Shown piece by piece: positions 1 to 13,200 of a stretch of DNA of 64,000 nucleotides; the first letter of the stretch is position 1, and the number at the start of each line of letters is the position of its first letter. Both the position numbers and the translations under genes were made by a program. The notes under the pieces were generated by a model, which searched no databases, had not been told where the DNA came from, and saw nothing but the letters and a program-made list of their open reading frames with translations. The DNA comes from Aquatica leii. Its lineage: Eukaryota > Arthropoda > Insecta > Coleoptera > Lampyridae. The DNA lies in the NCBI GenBank assembly GCA_035610365.1, contig CM069436.1, forward strand, positions 62,201,505 to 62,265,504, given 5' to 3'.

Positions 1-1162
1 ATGGTCTGAAACTTCAACTCGTCATAAGTACAAAATAATTAGAATACTTATAATATTTAAAAGAGATGCGTAGTACCACTTTTGATGTACACCAAGTTTC
101 CCTTCAATTGTTAAAAACTTGATGCCGACGATAATTTCTTAAAGAAAACTAAACCAAAAGTTTCTTGAGGTTAAAGAATTATTTCAACGCAAACAACACC
201 AATAAAACAAGTAGGTATACTGATCAAAAGTGCTTACCAGTTTTAATGTACGAACCGAAAGTTCTATTTAAAACCCATAAACTCGGTAATTCTAGTAAAA
301 TTATAACTTCAAAGTACATATATGCCAAAACGAGATGGCTTTTTATAAACCTAATGTTCGTTATTCATACGACTTAAAAACTGAGAATCCAGACAACCCA
401 GTTCAAGCGTTAGATAACAGTGCATACTTCCAATATCGTATCTTTTGTTCAGGGATCTGACCTAATTGATCCAATTTTTATGAAGAAAAGAGAGGAAACA
501 TAATCTACGTCTGACTAAGCTGGTTCTTTTAATTAAACAAACACGCATATTTTTCGTTTCCAACACCAAAAATTTTAAAAATTTATTTTTAAAGTGAAAA
601 GAAGATTATTTAATTACTAGCAGTAGATATTCAAATAAAATGAGAAAAACGTATTATTGCAATCTAATCATCTATCAAAATACCAAAAAAATTTAAATTT
701 TAATTTAAAATAAATTTAAGTAAACAAATTGTTTCAATATAGCAAACATGATATAAAAGAATTTACATAAACATTACTAATTAAACACATTCACACAATT
801 ATACTGCTAATTAATAAAATTAATATACAGCATATGTACTTACTTATATTATGTACATCTTTCCATTGAATTATAGTTAGAGATTCAGTGGAGTACATAA
901 TCCATGACAAAAACCTTGACCATGAAAAATAATTAGGTAAAGTGCTAGAAAAACAAAATAAACAATTCAGTATTAAACAAGTTAATTACGTAAAAACTAC
1001 CTTAATTTAATAAACAAACCGGATGTGATCAGTAAAAGAAAATCAAAAGGTACTAAACAACTCATGGCACTTGGAACAGAATCGAACGCATTCGAGAAAA
1101 AGATACCTAAAAAATATGTCAACATATTCATACATTTTAATAATGTAAATGTGCTAACTTAC
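1..1162. other. AT-rich stretch, scarlet intron 9
   Basis: No coding block, repeat or RNA gene recognised. The remaining scarlet exons were looked for on the minus strand here and not found. Confidence 0.5.
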
Positions 1163-1298
1163 CGCATGATGTTGCCACATTAATTGTTAAAATAACAATT
1201 AGAGCTGTTAACCAGAATCCGTCATTTGTTGGTCGTAATCCCGCTAACCAATACGCAATTAGTGTAAATAAAAACGTTTCTATTACTAAACCTGGAAG
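1163..1298 (-). CDS. st: scarlet exon 9 (TM4 region)
   Basis: 136 nt. Acceptor TTTTTTAG, then [45 protein letters not shown] and a split Gly codon at a GTAAGT donor. It continues exon 8 in frame, matching the scarlet order L-P-G...NVAT-C-G. The next exon, about 150 residues of C-terminus, is not found in bases 1-1162. Confidence 0.92.
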
Positions 1299-4200
1299 CT
1301 AAAAAAGAGATTTTTAATTACTTAGGTAATTTGATTTTATCACAGTACTAATTGTAACATTTTTTTTTAAATTCATTTGCGAATTTAATTAATTTTCTTC
1401 ATTTAAAGACCAATTATATAATAAATTGTTTTTAAATTTTACACAAATAATAATTATAACAGTATCATTATAAAAACTGTTGATCGCACGTAATTTTTGA
1501 TAATTATTTAAGAGGAAACGGGTATTAGTTTTTCATTCTTTATTTGTTTGTTTATTTTTTTCGTTATAACTGAGATTATTTCTAAAATTTGGCAATTATC
1601 TTCTGTCTCAAAAAAATTCTGTGCAGTACAGTTCATTATCGTTTAAAAAAAAACTAAACAATGAATCGTAGTTTTAGTTTTCGTTACGTAAATTTCTACG
1701 TTATAATAACGTCTGCGTTGTAACCAAGTTCGACTGTTTCAAGTTTTGTGTAACATATTTTAAGCTAATTTAGTTGCAACATCATTATAATTTTTAATAT
1801 AACCAAATATTCCATAATCTACAATTAAGTCTTGTAGTAATCCACATGCCAACTTAATCTTATCATTAACTTTTACTTCAAAAACTATACATAACAGGTT
1901 GATAACAAGTTGTTTCGTTTGACAAAATATTTAATTAAAACGTTGACATCAACAATGTTTGCTTCTGATTTAGTATTAACAATGGTATTAATGAAAACGT
2001 TTTGCTAATTCGCATTTTGTGTCTTTGTTTAAATACAATGGAACCAAAATTATAACTCCTCAAAGATTTAGTTTTCTATGAAACTCTGTTAATAAATGTT
2101 TCTAATCTTTTAAACAAATCCACGCTAGATTATAAATCAATTGGTTCGGTTTTAAATCTTCAATGGTTAGAAGTGTGCTAACCAGTAAATGCAAATAATC
2201 ACTCAATACAGTGATGCAAATTTAGTGATTTGGTTTTCACAATACCAAACTCAACTTCGAAATGTTTTTTAGATTTGGTAACAAATTGTTTTGAGATAAC
2301 GACTGGTTTTGTAGTAGCTGGTTTGTTTTTTTTTCATTATTATTATTTAGCAGTGTGACATTTGAGTAACCTAACTAATTACATACAGACTTGCGTAGAA
2401 CAATCCAATAATAGTTCTTATCGTATATTATATTATCTAACTAATTGCGTAATTTAATAAATTAACACATCAGTCCAATATGAATGCAGACAAATGCACA
2501 GTTAAGTAAATCTAATAGGCAGGTCCGAGAGCTTAAACCGCTTTACCGTCGAATGTTGTTGCTGTGTGCTAGCCGAGTAACTAACTCATTAGAATGAATT
2601 GTAAGCTGAGTTCACTGTCATTTTTAATTTAGTTTAATGTTAAAATCTCTTTGTATTATGTGATTTTGCACATACCAAAGAGCACCAAAAGAACACCATA
2701 GCACTTCAATGTTAGAGAGCACCCCATTGTTGTACACTCTACCTTGAGATGCGTCTGAGAATACATTTATAAAGTAAATGTTTATTTTTTAGTTTCAGTT
2801 GAGATTGTCGATCAAGTAGCGGGATTGGGGTATTGTTAAGTCACATGATTTGATTTTGAAGAGTTACTTTGAATTTTCCATTTTTTCATGTAATCCTCTA
2901 TTAGGCGTAGGATGATTGGAAGTTTGCAGTTGCAACATTTGGTTTGCTCTTTGTAGCTAACATTGCTGTGTTATCAGCGTAGGTGGCTATCGTTGTTGGT
3001 AGATCAGCTGTGTATGTTGTGTATAGGACTGAACCAAGTACGCTGCTCTGCGGCACTCCAAAAGCAATGGGGTATAGATCCATTCCGTTCGTCGTTTAGT
3101 TTGATCAGGTACCATCTACCTTTCAGATAGGAATTGAGAATTTTGCAGTAATGATACGGTAGTTTCATCTATAGTTTATACTTTAGGTCTTGATGCCACA
3201 TCTTATCAAATGCTTGTTGTCTAAAGCTGAATTGATGGTTGCGTATAATTTTAATTGCAACTTTTCAAAAACTTTCGATAGCACCGACAATAAGCTTGTA
3301 AACCTGTTTATTCACACTCAGTTAGAGACATTTCATTATGTCGTGAACTGTGACCTTGAGTCGAAAATCGGAATTAATATACTAAAAGTCAAAATTTTGA
3401 CAAGTCTATTTCAATTCCAAAAACGTTAGTCTATTTAAAAGGCACTTACGTCAATAAAAATTAAAAATAATCGGATATTTATTTAATAAATAAAAATTAG
3501 TTTACTTATAATAATACCTAAAAACGTATTAACAACAAATACAACGATAAAAGCAAAGATAGGTTAGAAAAAATGTACCGCCGAATGTTTGTAAGACGTA
3601 TAATAACAATATTTTGACATATGCAGACTACAGCGCCACAGTTCACGAGATCTTGAAAGACGTCTAGTAACGTACAGTTTCCCGAACCTCTTAAAGGTTG
3701 GTAAGTGAGCGGTTTCCATGGTTAAAAAAAACGAGTATGTAATGAAACCTCGCGGTCAGTAATGTACTCTTTCCGAACCTGTAATTCGTGTGTGTTATGT
3801 TTTAACTAATTTGATAAAATGACAATCATAAATTAAATACGTATATGTCAATTGTGAAGTGTGCCTACTACGTTTTAATTTTTCACCGAAATAAACGATA
3901 ATATTTTGGAAGTAAATTTTCATTCATTTTTTATTAGTTTTATGTTATTTATTTTATTTAATGGCTGATTGTGAATAAAATTGTATACATACCTTGGCAA
4001 AAGTGTTCCATTTGTCTCGAGAACTAGTTCACCTCGAGGCTATGCCTCTCGGTAAACTATAGTTCTCTCGACAGAAATGGAATATTTTCCGCCTCGGTAT
4101 GTAATCTACTATTACCTATATTCCACTGTTTAGGAAAGTATTTTAGTCAAAAAATAGCATTAATTAGAAATGTCAATGCTTTTAGGCATTTTGGTGACAT

Positions 4201-7200
4201 TTCTTGCAATACTTTTTCAGTAATTAGATTCCAGCTTGGTGCTTGGGTTTATTTTTTGTTAGTATGGTTTTTTCGACTTTCAATATTGTAACGAATTTTA
4301 CAATTAATATATAAACAAAATATTTACAAGTTAGAACTACAAGTAACTAATTAATTACATTAATTTATGTGTTACTCCGCACTTTTTAATTTTATCGAAA
4401 AGTGATACTTGTTTATGTTAACCACACGTACGCGACGTATTTATGTTTCACTAGCACCGGCACTTTATTTATTTATCTTAGCACACACGTTAATCACTTA
4501 TTTATTTTAAACCGACAAAATGTTCTTCTCGATTCAATTCTAGAAACTGACCTCAGCTTCTTTTGAATACTTTTTATATATTTATGTTATCTGTGTCAGA
4601 ATTTTCTACATCCTTCAGTAAACGTTCTGGAAGTTGACAATAACTTTAAGAACATTTTACTGTCCCCTTCTTAAAATTGTTCTGTCCCAGAAGAAGACAT
4701 TGAATCCGACACCGATAGAAAGGATCGTAGCGATAGCGGCAGCTCTTTCCATTTCAGCAGCTTCCTTTAGCATAAAAGTAGCAGTCAATGGACTTTTTCT
4801 GACGCGATATTCTACTTGGTTGGTAACTGCATATCAACACTTGAAAGCTTGTTTCTCGGGAGACGACCTCCAACATGTTTCGAACTGTCCTTCAAAATTC
4901 AGTTGATCTAAGCCACAACCAAGCTTGGGTATTGCCAATTTCTTAATATTGTGGAACTCCATTAGTCTCTTCAGATTCTGTAATGCTTGCTATAGATTTT
5001 CGTATAACGGCTTTGTACGTCAGTACTTCTTGCGATATATGACGTCATTAATACGCTGCACGACTTCGTAATTGCTTCCGCAGTTTCGGTGATAAACCAC
5101 GTCTTCTTTAGGGATTATACAACCACACCATGTCGCCAGGTTCAAACTCGCCATATTAAGGCTTGACGTCATATCTGGCCTTGATTCCATCGCTGGCAAT
5201 TTGTGTGTTATTACGGACTGCCTCATGCACTTCGTCAGCTTGCTGACGTAGTCTTCTCCAGCAAATTCTTCTTCCGGTTTTCGTCCAAATTGGAGTTCGC
5301 ATAATAGTCGTATTTCGTGCCCGAGCATGACACAGAATGGTGTTTGGCTTGTGCTGTCGTGAACCAATGATCAGTATGCCATTAGGAAAATGAGCAAGTA
5401 CTGATCCTAGTCTTTTTGGTGTTCGGGCACTACTTGGGCTAAGTATTTTCTCGTTGTTCAATTCATCCGTTCAACCATGCCATCCGATTGAGGATAGAAT
5501 CGTCATTCTAGTTTTCTTAATTTCCAACAGTCGGAAAACATTTTGAAACAGTACAGACTCCAAGTTGCGGTCGGAATGTAATTCTAACGGAACTCTAAAC
5601 CGACAGAAAAACTTTTTTACTGTAGCTGTTTCTTGATTGGGTATGGCGTAAGCCTCCGTTCATTTCGTGAAATAATCCATTTCCACCAGGATGTATAAAT
5701 TTCCTGAATCAGATTCTGGGAACGGTTCTGCGATGTCAATCGCTAATCTTTTAAAAGGCTTCCTACGTTATAATTCATCAGTGCTTTTTAGTGTTTGCGC
5801 GCGTACTTCTGCAACACAGTGGAGCTTATGACCGTCTTGTTGCGATGCTTGTTTTGCTGCTTCAAGGCATGCACTGAAACGTCATCTAACGTTTTGGGTC
5901 GAGCTAACCGGAGAGTCTTCTGCGTTTTGCTGTCTCGGAGGCCGTCTACAAATGTTTGAATAGCCAATTGCTCCTATAGCACCAGAAAGGTATCTGGTGA
6001 TGTAGAATACACAAACTTTGTTAGTCTGGCAATGTCAGCCTCAAACTCTTGAAGACTCTCCGCAGCTTTCTGAACCCGACTCTTTATTTGGCCTTGATAC
6101 ACCTGTTGAAGATGAGCATCTTCATGTCTCATTTCTAAACGTGTAATTAAAAGTTCGTAATTTCCTTGCACGTGGTCAAGAACAATCTGCAGAATTCCAA
6201 ACGCTTCTCCACGTAAAGCCACTATCAAAAACGTAGCTTTCTGCTTGTTGCTCCAACTATTAGCTACAGCTGCGGTTTCAAACTCCTTGTAGTAGGCTGA
6301 CCATGGAACTTTACCATCAAAATTTGCAGGTACAGCTTTAAACTTGTGAGTGGTTTCTTTTTGATTATCCATTAGTAAGTTTTCGCTCGTGATGCTTCCT
6401 TCGCCATGACAATTCATTCGATTTATTCTTTTGTCAAGCAGTTTCATTCTGACTTCTAGTTTGTCCTCTATTGCTTCTGTTTTCTCATTTATAAATTGTC
6501 TTCCGTTTTATAAAACTTCGCTTATTCCTTCTCTTAAATTTTACTTGTTAGAGTTTCTTCTTGAACAATTTTAATTTGGTTTTCTACACTAACTTATGTT
6601 TGTTCCTCAATTGCCTTTCTTTGATTTTCAATGCTTGTTCGTATTTCTTTTACATTTCTAGAATTTTCCTCCATTTTCTGGGAATGTTCAGACAGTTTTA
6701 CTTCTATTTTTCTAGAATTTCCTTTCATTTTCTGAGAACTTTTGTAAAACTTTTTCAAATTTTTCAGAATTTTCTTCACACAACGTTTTTATTGCGGGAG
6801 CAATATTAAATTACTTGTATTTACACTTTAAAAACGCAAACTCTATGCTGACACCACTGTAACAAATTTTACAATTAATTCTTTTCTAAACAAAATATTG
6901 TATCAGAAGTTGCTTCTAGGCTGCTTCGTAGATGGCATTTGTTATTTTATAGAGTGCTATCGATGTCTATCTAAAGATCTTGCATTGTTTAATGTTGATT
7001 CATTTTGTTATTGCAAAGTCGATGGCATCAATTATCTTTCGAATGTCTGTTGGTCAATAAGTAGGTGCGCCCGTTGCAAGACATTGTAGATTAAAAGTCT
7101 TGATTGCAGTCAGTAGTTCCCTACTTTTTGTGATTGCAATCCGTGATTCGCACAGCGCGTTTTTATCGTTATAATCACCACCCGAGAGATCGTTTTCCTA

Positions 7201-10200
7201 GTGTTTGGAAATATTTTTCATACTGGTTTCTGTTACTATTGTCGTTTTGCAGACAGTACACAACAGATACAAATAATGTGCCTAAGTGATCTACTATACC
7301 AATATTTGTGACCTGTTCAACCATTAGGCCAGTTTATTGACGACAATGGGTAATAGATTTAGCATGGTGCTTATTTGCTGCATTAGTTTCTGGATCATTG
7401 TTTGGAGTTGTTTATAAACCTAGCTGTTTCCCTAGTTAGTAGAGTGACTACCGTTGCAATTTACGCACCTTACTACGTACTGCTAGGTGATTGCTTATAC
7501 ATTTGACGCATCAGTATGATTGAATACAACCGTATCTCTGGCATTTTACAAATTGCGGTATTACTCTTTTCACAAGCAGTGCTTCAAATTGCACCACACA
7601 GTTTGTAGAAGTTTAACATCGTAGATTTCTTTATTATTGTCTTTTGTTTATAAATCAGTAAAGAACATAAATAAGGGAGCTTTCGTAACTTGGTGCTTGA
7701 TGTTCCAGGTATTGATGATTTAATGTCCAAGTTGTTCTAATTTTTTTTATAGATTCTAAGTCTGATGATGGATACAAATTTTGAAGTAAAACCTTAAAAG
7801 GCTTGTCTTGCTTGGGTTTATACCTATGAAATTCAGTGTTACGTTTTTGTAAGGTCTTGATGATTGCACTGTATTTTTCTTGACGTTCGATCTGGTCTTA
7901 GCAGATTGCTTTAAAGTTGTAGTTGTTTTTTGCCAGGCTTTTAAAAAGCTCTATTAACGGTTTGATATTTGTCACACGTAATACAAAGATTGGCGGATTT
8001 AGTTCGTTATTGGTTTGTATTGCAGGGTATTTTTCCATACCCTCATCTACAGATAATATTTCGTATCTATTAGTTGTTACAATAAGATTACTTAACAAGT
8101 ATTTTTTGTTGTTATCGTTTGTTGCTTATAGAGTTTCTGACCTAGGTAATCCATAGTGTATAGTTGGTCACATATTGTCTTTTTGTACCGTCAGTGGCAA
8201 AAAGTTAAGATACGATATTTGTAGTTGAGATTGTTGTTGATATTGTTGCCACTGTTGATTTGGTTAGGATTGGTTGCAGTACATATTATTTGATATATTT
8301 TCTTGTAGAATTGGTTGTGTGTACGCCTGTAATTGTTGGGTTGTGTGCATTTACAAACCAAGACCATAATTGAGAGAAACATGTCTTAGAACAAAGCAAG
8401 GTACTTCAGAAGCGCAGGCGAGAATAAAAGAAAGACTCACGTGCAAAAAAGACATAGTACGCCATAGCAATCGTGTTTAACAAAGTACCTAAAGTACAAT
8501 CAAAAAAATCTTTTCGAATGCTGCATACAGAATGAATCCTAATATCTGTTAGTTAAAAGTTTTAAAGCGCATCCAACCTTCAAGTATCTTCTTCGTTGTA
8601 AGACTTTTGTATATAGCAATTGCATATGTTGGTTAAATGTCATTGCTAATAAGTATTCAAGGGCTGATAATTGTAAATACAATAAAATAAATTTTATTGG
8701 GAATAAGAACTAGGTACTTGCTTATTATTCCAGCTCCGTATTTTGGCTTATGAAGATTCAATTATTGATATGGACACTCATATAACGAGCGCTCATAAAC
8801 GTCCTTACGCTTTGAAAATCAAGTGCAGACTGTAGTGGATGGTAGATATAGAATAGTCAAAAATTGCCGTCCTTAAGCATGTTGGTGGAAACCGTTACAT
8901 CACCTCCGTTGGTGTATCAATCTATATCCACAGCGTGTCAATTTGAAAACTTTGGATTGGGAATATATTTACGACAAAAAAATAATAATTATAAAAATTA
9001 CAAAAACCCGTTTCGACAAAACGGAAGGGGAAACAAATTGACATAGGTCAGTAGCCCACCCCCAACTACCGTTTCACCCCCGATCTACCCGACTTCAAAA
9101 ATGTAAATTGCAATCCCCCATTTTAAATATCGGATAAAATTAAAAATGCGTATAATATGCAAAGTATTTAAATAAACTTTTTATAAATGTTGGTATGTCT
9201 TTGAGTTAAAGTTTTTTTTTCTAAAAACACCAAAGAATTAACAATAAAATTTATTTTACTATTAGTTGAATAGACTTTCATTCCTACCTCTCGCGATATA
9301 ATCTTGTCGCTTAGGTTATAATAATACACTTCTCAAACTTGGTATACAGGTTGTATCTGAAATTCCTTGTGGCGTTAAATGAAAATTTTTTCTTTAAAGA
9401 TTTGGTCTAAAGCGCCCAGTTCTTAGATATTCGCAATTAAAATTTTCAGGTCGGTCCTGACTATCTAAACAAATGGAAATTGTAACTATGCGATAAATGA
9501 TGGCTGTAATTGCTGTTAAATCTGTAAAACCTATTGATGCATTGTGTTAACTATTGTTTTCTTTAATCATTCATCAACTACAATATCAAGTGTTTATAAA
9601 ATAATTAAAGCAGATAATAACGTTTGTTTTTTAGCATTATTACTGACCTAGCTTAACAAAATGTACTTTGTGTATACGATCACGTTTATCTTTATGGTTG
9701 TAACCAAAACTAGACTTCACATAATTAAATGCAAAATTCAGCTTTCTTAGAACTGAGTTCGACAATAAGATTTATTTCTGTTGATTTTTTAACGGATTTC
9801 TTTAGCCGATTCGTGTAAACGTACTTGTACTTCATAATATTTAATTTAAATTTTTTTCATTATGTACAACAATGATACCTATTTTAATTTACGGTGAGTG
9901 TACTTATAATATCCACACCACACGTAGATTGTGGGTTGAGCAGTGGCGTACCCAGACTGATGTGTTGGGGGGGGATTAACAGTAATCAAAGTATAACTAA
10001 AATAAGAGAGGGGGGGGTTGTCATTCACATGGAAGGTACTGTTTTTTCTTTTAAAAAAATTGTTTAAATTTAAATACTTTAGAATTATATTCCAAAAACC
10101 ATTTGTACTGAAATTTCAATCCTCGTTTATTAAATTTTTATGTACCGGAAACGTATAAGACGGCGGAGGCACCCATAATGATTCGATGATCTCAATTATA

Positions 10201-13200
10201 TTTTGAACATTTTTGTATAACAATAGAAACACAAACAAAATGCACAACACTCTTTTCGTATACACGCGAAAAAAACGGACAACTACTAGCTGGCTATAGT
10301 TTAGTACAATAAAGTACTCAAATACCATAGAAAAACTAACAAAACGTGGAGTATTTTGGAATAAATCGTCGCGCATTTTCACAACGTGGGTACGTGTTTA
10401 TAATGAAACAGTGCCTAAATAAATATAAAAGAGAAATATTACAATACTCTTAGTCGGCGTTTTTAGTCAAAGTTGCATGTACAGCTGTATGGTTTCGATA
10501 ATAATAATCGGTGTCGGTGTAATGCCGATTTTAAGTTTTTATTCTAAATAAAAACTTTGATTCCTTCTTAACCCAAGTGGCTTTTACAATAACAAACTTG
10601 TTTTTATTTTTGACACGTACACCATATTTATATTTTTCTTTGATTTATTTATTTACTGTGTATTTTATTAATAATAATACTCTAATTTATTACACTTGCT
10701 ATGTCATATGTATTATTAAAATTTAAATGCATATTTAAAACATTGTCAATATTAGTTTCTTTTACTTCAATTTGTACTTTTATTTTTATGTATATTTTAA
10801 TTGAAGTATAGCAGTGAGAACATTAAAAATAATTTTAAATAATTATGTTAGTTAATTGAAATAATGTATATAATAATACATATATACATTTGATGTACTA
10901 GTAATTTGGTATATCTATCTAGATAATTACTTTTTTTAAATAAATTTCTGTGCATTTAAATACTAAAGTAATAAAACCTACTTATTACATTATAACAATA
11001 CAGTCGACGCCGTAGACCGACGCATAAGAATTCACAAAGAAGTAGATTAATATTTTACTAGATACTTTCCCAATTTTTATGGCTGTCTTGGGGGGGGATC
11101 TATCCCCTTCATCCCCCCCCGTGGGTACGCCACTGGGGTTGAGCAATATCCTAATAGGGAATTGCCTACAATAAACTTTATTTCGGCGTGTGTGTCGTAC
11201 CTACGAAGGCTGTGGTCATAGTACGCTACATCGTGTTTTAAAGAATTATTCTTTGTACCTTTACCATGTTCAACGAGTTTAACAGTTAACCGACGTTGAT
11301 TTTGAACCATAACTTGGGTTTTGTGAGTGATTGCAGCAACAAGAAGCTTTTGACCTTGACTAATGGCAAAATGTTATTTTCAGATGACTGTTGTTTTACA
11401 CGAAATGGAATGCTAAATTTTCACAACACGCATGTTTGAAATGAAGAAAACCTTCATAAAATTCAACAAAGGACCTTTCAGTAGCGGTTTTTTATTAATG
11501 TTTATACGGGTATTTAAAGAAATAGTTTAATTGGATCGTTTATTTTGTTATGTTAAAAGTGTTTTGGTATGATGCTTGTGCGCTGCATAAGATTTATTCT
11601 CGGAACGCCTACTTTCCCGCCGCACTGGAAAATCGTAAAACGATCATTTTTCCAGTAATGTTAGAATAACGCAGACATCATCTTAACGTTATGTGCGCCC
11701 AATAGGCTTTCATTGCTAATTATTCACACGCTTACATGCGAGTATTGGACGAAATATTGTTATGACGGGAAACTGGTGCATTTGATTGTTTTTCAGTAAT
11801 TGTATGATGTCGTATGAGATTTACTTGTGATAACCACATATGTACGCTCAGATATATTTCAACAAATTTTAGGAAATACTGAGAAGATTTTTCTAGCATT
11901 TTATTTTTTACTTTAATTCTTTTTACGTTGTCAGTCGGTTTATGTCCGTTCTAGTTTATACATCTTTGAAGATTACAGTTAACATTTTGAAAAAATTATT
12001 TTGCATAATGTAGATGTATTGCGTATAAATATACAAATATTGAAAATATCAAAACGGTACCAAAATTCTAGAATGAAAGTAAACTTTGATTATATTTGAA
12101 TCGACGGGGTGAAACCGCCAGTGTTGTGCATTATCTAGATGAAATTATATAGATAATTCATCTAGATAATTTTTGATCATCTTTTTCCTTATCTAGATAA
12201 AAGTATTGTACATTATCTAGATGATTATCTTAGATGATCTTTCGGTTATCTATCATGAAATTATCTAGATGGTTTTTTAAAATTAACATACATTTTTTTG
12301 TTTAGATTTGTTGTTTTGTAATTTTTATTTATAAACATAATATTGTTTGTAATGTCTGTGGTAATGTAATACGGTACAGATCGTTAAAACCTAATAAATA
12401 ATCGATGTAGATGTTTCGCATTTTTGCAGCTCTTCTGCTGACAAAACTTGACTCACATGACCTTGAGTGTAAATACATGCAATACGAGATATAAACAAAA
12501 ACACAACTCAAATTACTTTTTGAAACTTAAAAAATTGCGATAAGTATCTTTACAAACAATAACAAGCTTTTTGATATACGTACATTTATTCAATACATTA
12601 TCTTGCACGATTCAGTACTAATTCTGTAGTTTTGAAAATTTCATTAGTTGAAGTGCCTACACAGCAAAATTATGCACAAATAAAAAAAATGCTTGATTGA
12701 AAAAGAGAAAATTCATGACTTTTTGAGCAGTTGAAAGTGACAAACCTCGATACACGTGATTTAGAGTTCTTTTGCAAGACTATTTAAGTTATGGAACTTT
12801 TAGCTTACTCTTTAAATCAAGTTGAGTAATTCTTATTAACGTTGAATTAAAGTCGCAATAAGATCCTAATGTAGACCGCATAGAATAAAAACGCTCTTAC
12901 ATAAATCTATGATGTAAATTATCATATGAGTACAATTACTGACAACCTGTCAAATATAATTAATAAAACTGCAAAGCAAAAATGTTTTTTTTTTACATTT
13001 GGATTTGTTACACTTACAATTACAAAAAGTACTGAGCAGAGCATAAACTGTTTACAATAATTTTTTTAGAAGAAACAAAACTTTTTTAAAGACATAAAAG
13101 CTAATTCTTTAAGTGATCGCTGATGTAAGCTGCTCAAAATTTAAAATACAATAAATTTTTGAGGATTAGTTGGTTTTTTATGAAAAATTTGCTTAAAATA

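Larger units (their letters stand above)
4287..6900 (-). mobile_element. Ty3/gypsy retrotransposon, gag joined to integrase
   Basis: Order on the minus strand: LTR end at 6858 (TGTAACAAATTTTACAATTA on the plus strand), primer-binding-like GTGGTGTCAGCATAG at 6857-6843, gag with an N-terminal coiled coil (6780-6590), gag core (6447-5974, [17 protein letters not shown]), FVDGLRD at about 5950, then integrase ([32 protein letters not shown]) and a chromo-like tail near 5030. Protease, RT and RNase H are missing. The second LTR begins at 4287; its far end is near the purine tract AAGAAGGGGACAG at about 4665. Many stops and frameshifts. The two LTRs match only over about 45 bases because the 5' one is cut off at about 6900. 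Confidence 0.8.

Noticed and set aside
6561-6809. 82-codon plus-strand, Phe-rich frame
   Set aside because: Antisense of the coiled-coil N-terminus of the gypsy gag, which is the coherent reading on the minus strand.
10116-10382. 88-codon minus-strand frame inside the hAT element
   Set aside because: No similarity to transposases recognised; hydrophobic, low-complexity content consistent with chance.
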